A stretch of 35,482 bases of DNA from Nitrospirota bacterium (GTDB lineage: Bacteria; Nitrospirota; 9FT-COMBO-42-15; HDB-SIOI813): contig JADZCV010000037.1 of NCBI GenBank assembly GCA_020851375.1, forward strand, positions 1 to 35,482, read 5' to 3'. Shown here piece by piece: positions 1-7,865 of the stretch (its first letter is position 1; every line of letters starts with the position of its first letter). Under the pieces are notes generated by a model. That model searched no databases and had not been told where the DNA came from. It was given only the letters and a program-made list of their open reading frames with translations. The position numbers were made by a program, and so were the translations under genes.

Positions 1-180
1 GAACCTGTCCCCGCAGGATTTTTCACCCGTCATTCCCACGCAAGTGGGACTCCAGAACCAGGCCATCGGTCTGGATTCCCGCTTGCGCGGGAATGACGTT
101 TTTCATGACCCCTTGTGAGCCCTGAGCTGTGAGCGTGCCGAACAGTCGAAGGGCTCATGACGGTTCACTCGAAAATCCCT
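1..180. repeat. composite palindromic repeat, copy A (left end may be cut by the window)
   Basis: The block matches 201-300 almost base for base at an offset of 200. It holds two hairpins of the form ATTCCC-N8-GGGAAT: 32-51, whose right arm is mutated to GGGACT, and 75-94, which is perfect. A third palindrome follows near 117-157, with arms of the TGAGCCCT/AGGGCTCA type. The ATTCCC-N8-GGGAAT form is the same as that of the neisserial dRS3 repeat; relatedness is not implied. The unit appears again at 186-350 and 10968-11149. No transposase gene is in the window. Confidence 0.85.
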
Positions 181-185
181 GTATA

Positions 186-350
186 CCCGTCATTCCCACG
201 GAACCTGTCCCCGCAGGATTTTTCACCCGTCATTCCCACGCAAGTGGGAATCCAGAACCAGGCCATCGGTCTGGATTCCCGCTTACGCGGGAATGACGTT
301 TTCGTAAACCCTGGTGAGCCTGAGGCTCATGACGGTTCACCTGAAAATCC
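186..350. repeat. composite palindromic repeat, copy B
   Basis: It starts with a half element (CCCGTCATTCCCACG, 186-200) interrupted by a spacer carrying a small CCTG/CAGG hairpin. A complete pair of hairpins follows: ATTCCC-N8-GGGAAT at 232-251 and at 275-294. The third palindrome is shortened here to TGAGCC-TGA-GGCTCA (about 314-328), having lost about 28 bases of loop compared with copies A and C. A reading frame runs through the block, but its content is repeat sequence and I do not call it a gene. With copy A this fills the first 350 bases; I see no gene there. Confidence 0.85.
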
Positions 351-388
351 TGGTTTCTGCCAAGCCGTAGCGCAGAGGGCATCCCCAC

Positions 389-417
389 TTCAACTTTGTT
401 CCTGTTTCTGATATATT
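389..417 (+). promoter_or_regulatory. possible extended -10 promoter of the small membrane protein gene
   Basis: TATATT at 412-417 is preceded by TG and one base, an extended -10 arrangement. The matching -35 at 389-394 (TTCAAC) is poor, with a 17-base spacer. The predicted start near 424 leaves a short leader with the Shine-Dalgarno at 434-440. It is supported only by motif and spacing. Confidence 0.35.
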
Positions 418-443
418 GGCTGTACAATTTAAACGGAGGATGA

Positions 444-650
444 ATGAGCACCCTTAACATTACACTTAATATCATAACACTGATTTACGGCGTTGTACTG
501 ATATTTGCCGCATTCAAAAGCAACCGGGTAACTGAAATATTCAGACTCGACACCTTTTTTACGCCTCGTCCTACTCAGGCCACCAGAATGATTAATCTGC
601 CGGCAGGCCTTTTCGCCATAGGATATACTATATATACCATGCTGAAGTAA
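444..650 (+). CDS. small two-helix membrane protein of unknown function
   Basis: A 68-residue protein that I do not recognise. The start at 444 is set by a good Shine-Dalgarno (CGGAGGA, 434-440) a few bases upstream. Two hydrophobic stretches are visible: about residues 5-23 (NITLNIITLIYGVVLIFAA) and about 50-66 (INLPAGLFAIGYTIYTM). They are joined by a charged and polar loop containing FRLDTFFTPRP, so it is probably an inner-membrane hairpin protein. It stands alone between the repeat block and the winged-helix gene. No signal peptidase site or catalytic motif is visible. The ribosome binding site and membrane topology argue that it is real, but no function can be given. Confidence 0.6.
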   Translation: MSTLNITLNIITLIYGVVLIFAAFKSNRVTEIFRLDTFFTPRPTQATRMINLPAGLFAIGYTIYTMLK

Positions 651-671
651 GATGACACCAATCATAGCAGA

Positions 672-711
672 GACAGGTTATTATCGTCAAAGATAATCTG
701 CTCATCCTGTC
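672..711. other. imperfect hairpin downstream of the small membrane protein gene
   Basis: Outer arms GACAGG (672-677) and CCTGTC (706-711) enclose an inner stem ATTATC (680-685) / GATAAT (692-697). There is no T run after it, so it is not a standard intrinsic terminator. It may be a 3' end structure of the gene before it. Confidence 0.35.
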
Positions 712-735
712 ATTGTCGAATAAATTCTACGTAAT

Positions 736-754
736 AATCATAAGTTAAATGATT
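736..754. promoter_or_regulatory. inverted repeat overlapping a -35 element, possible operator
   Basis: AATCAT (736-741), seven bases, then ATGATT (749-754). The right arm runs into the -35 hexamer at 753-758. A second inverted repeat with the same seven-base gap, ATGAG/CTCAT, lies at 792-808 just before the ribosome binding site. Since the gene downstream encodes a winged-helix protein, autoregulation is a natural guess, but only position supports it. Confidence 0.35.
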
Positions 755-781
755 GTCTCTTTTGTGTTTATCCTGTATAAA
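753..781 (+). promoter_or_regulatory. promoter of the winged-helix gene
   Basis: -35 TTGTCT (753-758) and -10 TATAAA (776-781) with a 17-base spacer, TG lying directly before the -10. Predicted start near 788, giving a leader of about 43 bases before the ATG at 831. Confidence 0.5.
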
Positions 782-830
782 ATATAAAAAGATGAGTAGC
801 TATCTCATTTAGCATTAAAAGGGGGCAACA

Positions 831-1064
831 ATGAATGATCTGATTGATTTGACCGCCTCGAGAATAGATACCGTCATCAGAGAACATGGAAGTATGACTC
901 TCACAAGACTGGAATACGCAATTGATGCTTCCTACAATCTGATTTTTCTGGCTGTTGAACGGCTCGTGGCAAAGGGGAAACTTCGTATCGAAAAGAGTGA
1001 AAGGGATTATATTGTCTATTTGCCTTCCATGGAAGTTGACGAGCGAAGCGGCATCCCTGTATAG
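831..1064 (+). CDS. small winged helix-turn-helix protein (DUF2582-like)
   Basis: A 77-residue, single-domain protein. The order is three helices (about residues 5-18, 23-31 and 35-46) followed by a beta hairpin with KGKLRIEKSERDYIVYL, the layout of a winged helix. It resembles the small DUF2582 proteins, in which a helix ending LxxxGKL leads into the wing. The start at 831 has a purine-rich ribosome binding site (AGGGGG) about five bases upstream. There is no second domain for ligand binding or dimerisation. Its own promoter and possible operators lie just upstream (736-808). DNA binding is inferred from the fold and the target is unknown. Confidence 0.65.
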   Translation: MNDLIDLTASRIDTVIREHGSMTLTRLEYAIDASYNLIFLAVERLVAKGKLRIEKSERDYIVYLPSMEVDERSGIPV

Positions 1065-1133
1065 AAGCCACATATAATAAGCGCCATCCTCCGGTGCTTT
1101 GTTCCACCATCCCGCCAGGGTATTGAATAACCA

Positions 1134-1158
1134 GTGGCAGGAGGACGACTCCTGCCAC
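1134..1158. other. perfect 10-bp hairpin upstream of the glyQ promoter
   Basis: GTGGCAGGAG (1134-1143), loop GACGA, CTCCTGCCAC (1149-1158). It lies after the winged-helix gene and before the glyQ promoter. No T run follows, so it is at best a weak or factor-dependent end structure for the upstream transcript. Being upstream of the promoter at 1221, it is not a T-box for glyQ. Confidence 0.45.
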
Positions 1159-1220
1159 ACCTGCCGGCAAATAAATCAGGCAAAAATCACGGGAAAAGGT
1201 TTGTTTTTCTACTCAATTGC

Positions 1221-1250
1221 TTGACAGTAGAAGGGGCATTTCCTTATAAT
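1221..1250 (+). promoter_or_regulatory. near-consensus promoter of glyQ and the downstream operon
   Basis: -35 TTGACA (1221-1226) and -10 TATAAT (1245-1250) are both perfect hexamers with an 18-base spacer. Counting seven bases from the end of the -10 puts the transcription start at 1257, which is the A of the glyQ ATG. Only six bases lie between the -10 and the start codon, with no Shine-Dalgarno, so the transcript is predicted to be leaderless. Confidence 0.8.
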
Positions 1251-1256
1251 CCACAT

Positions 1257-2159
1257 ATGAAATTTCAGGACGTCATTCTATCTCTTCAAAGATATTGGGC
1301 AGACAGGGGCTGTGTAATAAGACAGCCTTACGACACAGAGACAGGGGCAGGCACTTTTAATCCCGCCACATTCTTTAGAGTATTGGGGCCTGAGCCCTGG
1401 CGTACTGCCTATGTAGAGCCTTCAAGGAGACCTGCAGACGGACGGTACGGTGAAAACCCGAATCGTCTGCAGCATTACTATCAATTCCAGGTAATACTCA
1501 AGCCAGTTCCGGATAATATTCAGGAAATATATCTTGATAGTCTTTCATCCCTCGGACTTAAAAAAGAGGAGCATGATATAAGGTTTGTTGAAGACGACTG
1601 GGAATCTCCAACGCTCGGAGCCTGGGGGCTTGGATGGGAGGTATGGCTTGACGGGATGGAGATTACACAGTTTACATACTTCCAGGAGGTAGGGGGAATT
1701 GAGCTTGAGCCTGTTTCAGTTGAGATAACATACGGCCTTGAACGCATAGCAATGTACCTTCAGGGAGTGGACAATGTGTTTGATCTTGTCTGGACTGACG
1801 GCGTGACTTATGGAGATATCCATCACCGTACCGAGGTCGAGTTCTCAAGATATAATTTTGAAGAGGCAAATATTGAAATGCTCTTTTTGTTATTTAGGAT
1901 GTATGAGAATGAATCATCGTCACTGATTGCAAAGGGGTTGATCCTCCCGGCCTATGATTATTGCCTTAAAACATCCCACGTTTTTAATCTGCTTGATGCA
2001 AGAAAGGCGATAAGTGTGGCAGAGAGGACGGGTTATATAGCACGCGTAAGAAATCTGGCAAAGCGGTGTGCAGAGGGATATTCGGGGAGCATTACAGCAA
2101 TTGGGGACACTTCCCCCGAAGAAGGACCGAGGGGAAGTGTCCCTGTCAAACACGGATGA
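1257..2159 (+). CDS. glyQ: glycyl-tRNA synthetase alpha subunit
   Basis: Catalytic class II subunit of the alpha2-beta2 glycyl-tRNA synthetase, which charges tRNA-Gly in the cytoplasm. Diagnostic segments include [78 protein letters not shown] and [14 protein letters not shown], in family order. The start at 1257 ([14 protein letters not shown]) matches the usual N-terminus; the longer open frame upstream crosses the promoter and is not coding. About 300 residues. The last 25 or so residues do not look like the family: they are encoded by a perfect inverted repeat (2104-2143), so the native C-terminus appears replaced or extended. First gene of the operon with glyS, cysM, ppdK, ribD and ribE. 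Confidence 0.97.
   Translation: MKFQDVILSLQRYWADRGCVIRQPYDTETGAGTFNPATFFRVLGPEPWRTAYVEPSRRPADGRYGENPNRLQHYYQFQVILKPVPDNIQEIYLDSLSSLGLKKEEHDIRFVEDDWESPTLGAWGLGWEVWLDGMEITQFTYFQEVGGIELEPVSVEITYGLERIAMYLQGVDNVFDLVWTDGVTYGDIHHRTEVEFSRYNFEEANIEMLFLLFRMYENESSSLIAKGLILPAYDYCLKTSHVFNLLDARKAISVAERTGYIARVRNLAKRCAEGYSGSITAIGDTSPEEGPRGSVPVKHG
2104..2143. repeat. palindromic element forming the 3' end of glyQ
   Basis: Left arm GGGACACTTCCCC (2104-2116) and right arm GGGGAAGTGTCCC (2131-2143) are perfect 13-bp complements around a 14-base loop. It lies wholly inside the glyQ frame, contributes a Gly/Pro/Ser-rich tail and ends shortly before the stop. No T run follows, so it is not a typical terminator, and a terminator here would cut off glyS. 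It looks like an inserted repeat. Confidence 0.8.
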
Positions 2160-2162
2160 ACC

Positions 2163-4256
2163 ATGCAAAAAGACTTACTTCTTGAGATAGGGACTGAGGA
2201 GATACCGGCAAGGTTTATTCCTGATGCTGTATCAGGTATCAAAGACATTGCTGAGAGGCTTCTGAAGGAAAACCGGCTTAGTTTTACTGCGATTACATCC
2301 TATGGCAGTCCAAGGCGCCTTGTCTTAATCGTCAGGGGTGTGGATGAGGCGCAGGAGGACATGGTAATGCAGGTTTGTGGTCCGCCTAAGAGCGCTGCCT
2401 ACGGTAATGACGGGGAGCCTACGAAGGCTGCAACCGGTTTTGCCAGGAGTCAGGGGATAGACGTATCACAGTTAAAGGTGAGGCTGACTGATAAGGGTGA
2501 GTACATCTTTGCTGAGAAAAATGAGACAGGAAAACAGTCAAGGGAAATCCTTCCTGTGTTGTTTCATAACCTCCTCTCCTCAATTGCCTTTCCAAAATCA
2601 ATGCGGTGGAATGAGACAAGGACCCGTTTTGCAAGGCCGCTCAGATGGATACTTTCGATTCATGGCGCTGAGGTTATAGAATTTGAGTTTGCAGGCGTGA
2701 AAAGCGGAAAGGTGTCTTACGGCCATCACTTTATGTCTCCAGGCCCGTTTGCTGTCAACAGCCCGGACGAATATGTCCCGGCCCTTAAGGAACGGTTTGT
2801 TATTGCAGACCATTCAGAAAGGCGAAAGATTGTCGAGGAGCAGTTAAAGGCAATTTCTCAGGAAAAGGGTGGCATCGTCCGCCCGGATGATGAACTCCTT
2901 AAAGAAGTGGCATTCCTTACAGAGTATCCTGTTGCTGTCTGTGGCAGGTTTGACGAAAGATTCCTTGCGCTTCCCAAGGATGTGCTCATTACAGTGCTGA
3001 GGGAGCATCAGCGTTCATTCCTGATTGAAAAGGAGCGCGGAGATAGCCTCCCGTATTTTGTATCTGTTAGCAATACAATGCCGGCAGACCTGAGTGTCAT
3101 CAGGTCAGGCTATGAGAGGGTTGTCAGGGCAAGACTGTCTGATGCAAAATTCTTTTTTGATTCAGACTGCCGGACCACCCTTGAAAGTTGTTCAGGTAAA
3201 CTCAGACAGGTGGTATTCATGGCAAAACTCGGCACCATGGCGGATAAGATTGCAAGATTAAAGGCATCAGCAGGTCCTTTGTCTGAATTATTGGGGTGGC
3301 GGAATATTTCATCTGTTGCAGAGAGGGCGGCATACTTATCCAAGGCAGACCTGATGTCGGACATGGTCGGTGAATTCCCGGAGCTTCAGGGGGTCATGGG
3401 GAGGGAGTATGCCTTAAGACAGGGTGAGAAGGGTGAGGTTGCCATGGCGATATTTGAACACTATTTGCCCCGATACGCAGGAGATATGCTGCCTGCGAGT
3501 AAGGCAGGCAAAGTCCTCGCAATTGCAGAGAAGATGGACAATATTGCAGGGTGTTTTGGTTCAGGAAATTCTCCTACGGGTTCTAATGATCCGTATGCCC
3601 TGAGGCGTCAGGCGCTTGGCATTCTCCATATTCTGATAAAGGGTGAGCACCATGTTGCTTTGAGGAGGGTAGCGGAGATATGCCTTTCTTCCTATAAAGA
3701 TGTTATTGCAGAAGTAAAACATTCTGACATAATAAGGGATGTAATAGAATTCTTCAGGGAGAGGCTAAGCACGCTTCTTGTTAATGAGGGATACAGGTAT
3801 GATTGTGTCAGGGCCGTCATTTCAGCGGACCTTGATGATCCATATGATGCGTTTCTGAGGATTACAGCATTGGACCGTTACAGGATGAGACCGGAGTTTG
3901 AGGCCCTTACAATTTCATTCAAACGTGTAATGAATATAATACCCCCTGATTTTAACAATGTATTTAGTAATGACCTGTTGAAAGAGGATGAAGAAAAGGA
4001 TTTGTATCAGACTTTTAAGGACGCTGAAAACAAGGCTATTGTTGCAAAGAGGGACTATAATTACTGGAAGGCCTTTTCCGCCATTGCAGAATTAAAACCA
4101 AAGGTGGATCTTTTCTTTGATAAGGTGCTGGTCATGGACAAGGACATTAATATCAGGAACAACAGGTTATCCCTGATGAGTTTGCTTGGGGACCTCTTCC
4201 TTAACTTCGCCGATTTCCGGCAAATAGTAGTGGAAGGCAGCGGGGGCAAGTCTTGA
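2163..4256 (+). CDS. glyS: glycyl-tRNA synthetase beta subunit
   Basis: The 697-residue beta subunit, which recognises tRNA-Gly and completes the alpha2-beta2 enzyme. The N-terminus LLLEIGTEEIPARF is the family signature. Other typical pieces are YGSPRRL, the GPPKSAAY segment, FPKSMRWNETRTRFARPLRW, REHQRSFLIE and the helical segment KADLMSDMVGEFPELQGVMG, followed by NDPYALRRQALGILHIL. The C-terminal third is the tRNA-binding helical region. Length is normal. Only three bases separate it from the glyQ stop and I see no strong Shine-Dalgarno, so translation is probably coupled to glyQ. No broken motif was seen. Confidence 0.97.
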   Translation: MQKDLLLEIGTEEIPARFIPDAVSGIKDIAERLLKENRLSFTAITSYGSPRRLVLIVRGVDEAQEDMVMQVCGPPKSAAYGNDGEPTKAATGFARSQGIDVSQLKVRLTDKGEYIFAEKNETGKQSREILPVLFHNLLSSIAFPKSMRWNETRTRFARPLRWILSIHGAEVIEFEFAGVKSGKVSYGHHFMSPGPFAVNSPDEYVPALKERFVIADHSERRKIVEEQLKAISQEKGGIVRPDDELLKEVAFLTEYPVAVCGRFDERFLALPKDVLITVLREHQRSFLIEKERGDSLPYFVSVSNTMPADLSVIRSGYERVVRARLSDAKFFFDSDCRTTLESCSGKLRQVVFMAKLGTMADKIARLKASAGPLSELLGWRNISSVAERAAYLSKADLMSDMVGEFPELQGVMGREYALRQGEKGEVAMAIFEHYLPRYAGDMLPASKAGKVLAIAEKMDNIAGCFGSGNSPTGSNDPYALRRQALGILHILIKGEHHVALRRVAEICLSSYKDVIAEVKHSDIIRDVIEFFRERLSTLLVNEGYRYDCVRAVISADLDDPYDAFLRITALDRYRMRPEFEALTISFKRVMNIIPPDFNNVFSNDLLKEDEEKDLYQTFKDAENKAIVAKRDYNYWKAFSAIAELKPKVDLFFDKVLVMDKDINIRNNRLSLMSLLGDLFLNFADFRQIVVEGSGGKS

Positions 4257-4265
4257 AAGGGATTT

Positions 4266-5201
4266 ATGCTTTATAAGTCGCTCATAGAGGCAATTGGCAA
4301 TACGCCGCTTGTTGAGTTAAGCAGGCTTAATCCTAATAAAAACGTCAGGATCTATGCAAAACTTGAAGGGGCTAACCCAACAGGCAGCGTAAAGGACCGT
4401 ATTGCAAAATACATGATAGAAAGCGCTGAACAGGAAGGCCGCCTTTCCAAAGACAGTATACTTCTTGAGCCCACAAGCGGCAATACGGGAATATCCCTTG
4501 GGATGATTGCAAGGATAAAGGGTTACAGGCTTGTTGCTGTAATGCCTGAGTGCATGAGCATCGAAAGGCGTGAGATACTTAAGGCATATGGTGTTGAAAT
4601 AGTGCTGTCTCCCGGTGATGAAGGTACCAATGGCGCGATCAGGGTTGCAAAGAAGATGGCAGCTGAAGACAGCAAATATATTATGCTGGATCAATACAGC
4701 AATCCCAATAATCCAGGCGCCCATTATTATACAACGGCTGCTGAGATACTGAGAGATGTTCAGGAGCCTATAGATTATTTTGTCGCAGGCCTCGGTACAG
4801 GCGGTACCCTGATGGGGGCCGGCAGAAAATTAAAGGAGCATAATCCGGCCACACAGATCATTGCGGTACAGCCATATCCGAAGAGCGGCCTGCAGGGACT
4901 CAGAAGCCTGCTGGACGGCTATGTGCCTCCTATACTGGATTTGAGCAAGCTTGATTGCTGTGAGTTTGCCAGGGATGAAGATGCATTTCTGATGGTAAAA
5001 AAACTTGCGGATCAGGAGGGGATCTTTGCAGGAATATCATCAGGGGCTATAATGCATCATGTAATTAAAATAGTACGCAAGATGGAGAAGGGTATAATTG
5101 TAACCCTCCTTCCTGACGGCGGATGGAAATATGTGAGTGAGCGGTTGTGGACAGAGGATGTCAAAGTTATAAGTGATAAAATTAAAGGGCCGTTATGGTG
5201 A
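4266..5201 (+). CDS. cysM: PLP-dependent cysteine synthase, CysM type
   Basis: A 311-residue fold-type II PLP enzyme that makes cysteine from an activated serine and a sulfur donor. The PLP lysine is K43 in NPTGSVKDR; the substrate loop PTSGNTGIS and the phosphate-binding GTGGT (in AGLGTGGTLMGAG) are present. IFAGISSGA and the ending with DGGWKYVSERLW resemble the actinobacterial CysM that uses O-phosphoserine and a thiocarboxylated carrier protein more than ordinary CysK. No carrier protein or Mec+ hydrolase gene is in the window, so the donor is open. A purine-rich ribosome binding site (AAAGGGA) precedes the ATG, nine bases after glyS. OASS, cystathionine beta-synthase-like or CysK activity cannot be excluded. 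Confidence 0.88.
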   Translation: MLYKSLIEAIGNTPLVELSRLNPNKNVRIYAKLEGANPTGSVKDRIAKYMIESAEQEGRLSKDSILLEPTSGNTGISLGMIARIKGYRLVAVMPECMSIERREILKAYGVEIVLSPGDEGTNGAIRVAKKMAAEDSKYIMLDQYSNPNNPGAHYYTTAAEILRDVQEPIDYFVAGLGTGGTLMGAGRKLKEHNPATQIIAVQPYPKSGLQGLRSLLDGYVPPILDLSKLDCCEFARDEDAFLMVKKLADQEGIFAGISSGAIMHHVIKIVRKMEKGIIVTLLPDGGWKYVSERLWTEDVKVISDKIKGPLW

Positions 5202-5215
5202 AGGGAGGATTTCCA

Positions 5216-7846
5216 ATGGGAAAGAAAAAATTCGTTTACTTCTTTGGTGATGGAAAGTCCGAAGGGCGTGGTGACATGAAAGACCTGCTGGGTGGCAAGG
5301 GGGCCGGACTTGCAGAGATGACAAACCTTGGGATAAGGGTGCCTTCCGGTTTTACCATCACGACCGAGGCCTGCATTGAATATTATAAGAATGGAAAGAC
5401 ATATCCTGAAGGTATGTGGGATGAGGCCCTTGAACACTTGCGCAGGATTGAAAAGACCATGGGGCATAAATTCGGTGACAGCACAAATCCTCTCCTTGTC
5501 TCCGTCAGGTCAGGCGCTAAGGTCTCCATGCCTGGAATGATGGATACGGTGCTTAATGTAGGTTTAAATGACTCGACGGTACAGGGACTTGCGAGGAAGT
5601 CAGACAACGAGAGGTTTGCCTATGATGCCTACAGGCGCTTTATAACTATGTTCGGCAGCGTGGTTATGGGGGTGGAGCGGTCTAAATTCGAGGATATACT
5701 GGATGAGAAGAAAGATGCAATCAAGGTAAAGGAAGATACAGGTCTTGATGCTGAGGCGCTGAAGGATGTTGTGGCAAGATATAAGAAACTTGTGAAAAAG
5801 GATGCCGGGCGGGATTTTCCTATGGACCCCCTGGAGCAGTTGAGGATGGCGATAAACGCTGTCTTTGATTCATGGTATGCCCAGCGTGCAATTACATACA
5901 GAAGGATCCACAATTTGCCGGAAAACATGGGGACAGCGGCAAATATAGTTGCCATGGTGTTCGGAAATATGGGAGAGACGTCAGGAACAGGCGTGGCGTT
6001 CACACGCGACCCTAACTCAGGCGAGAAGAGATTCTTTGGCGAATGTCTTATGAATGCGCAGGGTGAGGACGTTGTCGCCGGCATCAGGACGCCTTTTCCA
6101 ATAGATGAGTTGAAGAGGCTTGCTCCTGCAGCCTATGACGAGTTGATGGATATCTATAAGAAACTCGAGAAGCATTATAAAGAGATGCTTGATATAGAGT
6201 TTACCATTCAGGAGGGCACACTCTACATGCTTCAGACAAGGAGCGGCAAAAGGACTGCTGCTGCCGCCATCAGGATTGCAGTAGAAATGGTTGAAGAGGG
6301 GCTTATAGATAAAGATACCGCAATTATGAGGATAAACCCTGATCAACTGGATCAGTTACTGCATCCCATGATTGACCCTGATGCAAAACTGGATGTGATT
6401 GCAAAGGGACTTCCGGCCTCGCCCGGAGCAGCAGTCGGCCGCGCCGTGTTTACAGCGGAAGATGCAGAGAGGATGGCGCGGGAAGGTGAGCGCTGCGTGC
6501 TGGTCAGGATGGAGACCTCGCCGGAGGATATAGGCGGCATGCATGCGGCAGAGGGTATACTTACTTCGCGCGGCGGCATGACTTCACATGCAGCTGTAGT
6601 GGCGAGAGGCATGGGCAAGCCGTGCGTCGTAGGGTGCAGTGACATTCAGGTTAAGGAGAAGGACAAGTACTTCAGGGCCAATGACCATATTGTCAGGGAA
6701 GGTGACTATATTACGATAAATGGTTCTACAGGAGAGACGATCATAGGGGAAGTTGGCCTAATAAAGCCCAAATTAAGTGATAGTTTTGCGGCCATGATGA
6801 AGTGGGTTGATAAGATACGCAAGTTGAAGGTGCGTACAAACGCAGATACTCCTCACGATGCGCAGGTTGCAAGGGATTTCGGTGCTGAGGGGATAGGCCT
6901 CTGCAGGACAGAGCATATGTTTTTTGAGCCTGACCGTATAAAGGCTGTCAGGGAGATGATCCTTGCTGATGACACCGACGGGAGAAAAAAGGCCCTGGCA
7001 AAGATCCTTCCGATGCAGAAGGGAGACTTCACGGAAATATTCAGGGTGATGAAAGGGCTCCCGGTTACAATAAGATTGCTCGATCCCCCCCTGCATGAGT
7101 TTTTGCCTCACACAGAGCAGGAGATTGATGAGCTTTCACGGGATATGGGGGTGCCGCCTGACCGCCTGGCGGCAAAGAATAAGACATTATATGAATTTAA
7201 TCCAATGCTTGGACACAGGGGATGCAGGCTTGGCATTACCTTCCCTGAGATTTATGAAATGCAGGCCAGGGCGATATTTGAGGCGGCATGTGAACTTGAA
7301 TGTGAAGGGGTACCGGTCATTCCGGAAGTGATGGTACCTCTTGTCGGTTACCCGAAGGAACTTCAGAGACTGAAAGAGATGATTGATATCGTTGCCGCTG
7401 AAGTGATGAAGGGTTACAAAGTCAGGATAAAATATCAGGTAGGGACGATGATAGAACTTCCACGGGCGGCGCTCGTGGCTGATGAGATTGCAGGACATGC
7501 GGAGTTCTTTTCGTTTGGAACCAATGACCTTACACAGACGACTCTTGGTTTGAGCAGGGATGATTCCGGTAAGTTCCTCCCTGTATATGTAGAGAAAGGG
7601 ATATTTGATGCTGACCCCTTTGTTTCGCTCGATCAGGATGGAGTAGGGCAGCTTGTAAAGATAGGGATCGAGAAGGGCCGTTCTGTAAAGTCTAATCTCA
7701 AAGTGGGAATTTGCGGTGAGCATGGCGGCGATCCAAGGTCAGTTGAGTTCTGCCACAGGGCTGGCATGGACTATGTAAGTTGTTCTCCTTATCGTGTTCC
7801 TATAGCAAGGTTTGCAGCAGCTCAGGCGGTAATAAAAAGCAAGTAG
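5216..7846 (+). CDS. ppdK: pyruvate, phosphate dikinase
   Basis: Interconverts pyruvate, ATP and phosphate with PEP, AMP and pyrophosphate, linking gluconeogenesis and glycolysis. Order: N-terminal ATP-grasp nucleotide-binding domain (to about residue 340, with KGAGLAEM and SVRSGAKVSMPGMMDTVLN), swivelling phosphohistidine domain with the catalytic His about 458 in GGMTSHAAVVARGMGKPC, and a C-terminal TIM barrel with FSFGTNDLTQTTLG and the catalytic Cys about 833 in CGEHGGDP. About 876 residues, normal for the family. An in-frame ATG at 5195 overlaps the end of cysM, but the start at 5216 has GGGAGG (5203-5208) at a seven-base spacing and is preferred. A PPDK regulatory protein (DUF299) is not in the window. 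Confidence 0.97.
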   Translation: MGKKKFVYFFGDGKSEGRGDMKDLLGGKGAGLAEMTNLGIRVPSGFTITTEACIEYYKNGKTYPEGMWDEALEHLRRIEKTMGHKFGDSTNPLLVSVRSGAKVSMPGMMDTVLNVGLNDSTVQGLARKSDNERFAYDAYRRFITMFGSVVMGVERSKFEDILDEKKDAIKVKEDTGLDAEALKDVVARYKKLVKKDAGRDFPMDPLEQLRMAINAVFDSWYAQRAITYRRIHNLPENMGTAANIVAMVFGNMGETSGTGVAFTRDPNSGEKRFFGECLMNAQGEDVVAGIRTPFPIDELKRLAPAAYDELMDIYKKLEKHYKEMLDIEFTIQEGTLYMLQTRSGKRTAAAAIRIAVEMVEEGLIDKDTAIMRINPDQLDQLLHPMIDPDAKLDVIAKGLPASPGAAVGRAVFTAEDAERMAREGERCVLVRMETSPEDIGGMHAAEGILTSRGGMTSHAAVVARGMGKPCVVGCSDIQVKEKDKYFRANDHIVREGDYITINGSTGETIIGEVGLIKPKLSDSFAAMMKWVDKIRKLKVRTNADTPHDAQVARDFGAEGIGLCRTEHMFFEPDRIKAVREMILADDTDGRKKALAKILPMQKGDFTEIFRVMKGLPVTIRLLDPPLHEFLPHTEQEIDELSRDMGVPPDRLAAKNKTLYEFNPMLGHRGCRLGITFPEIYEMQARAIFEAACELECEGVPVIPEVMVPLVGYPKELQRLKEMIDIVAAEVMKGYKVRIKYQVGTMIELPRAALVADEIAGHAEFFSFGTNDLTQTTLGLSRDDSGKFLPVYVEKGIFDADPFVSLDQDGVGQLVKIGIEKGRSVKSNLKVGICGEHGGDPRSVEFCHRAGMDYVSCSPYRVPIARFAAAQAVIKSK

Positions 7847-7865
7847 CGCCAGGAAGAAGGACAGG

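Noticed and set aside
157-411. Open frame of 84 codons across repeat copy B
   Set aside because: The frame is made of repeat sequence, has no ribosome binding site and no protein-like composition.
1065-1256. T-box riboswitch controlling glyQ/glyS
   Set aside because: The strong hairpin at 1134-1158 lies upstream of the promoter, no T-box sequence is seen, and the transcript is predicted to begin at the start codon.
2104-2143. Intrinsic terminator at the end of glyQ
   Set aside because: No T run follows the hairpin and termination here would separate glyS from its partner subunit.
7187-7723. Minus-strand open frame opposite ppdK
   Set aside because: It lies within a highly conserved ppdK coding region, with no family match by eye and no start signals.
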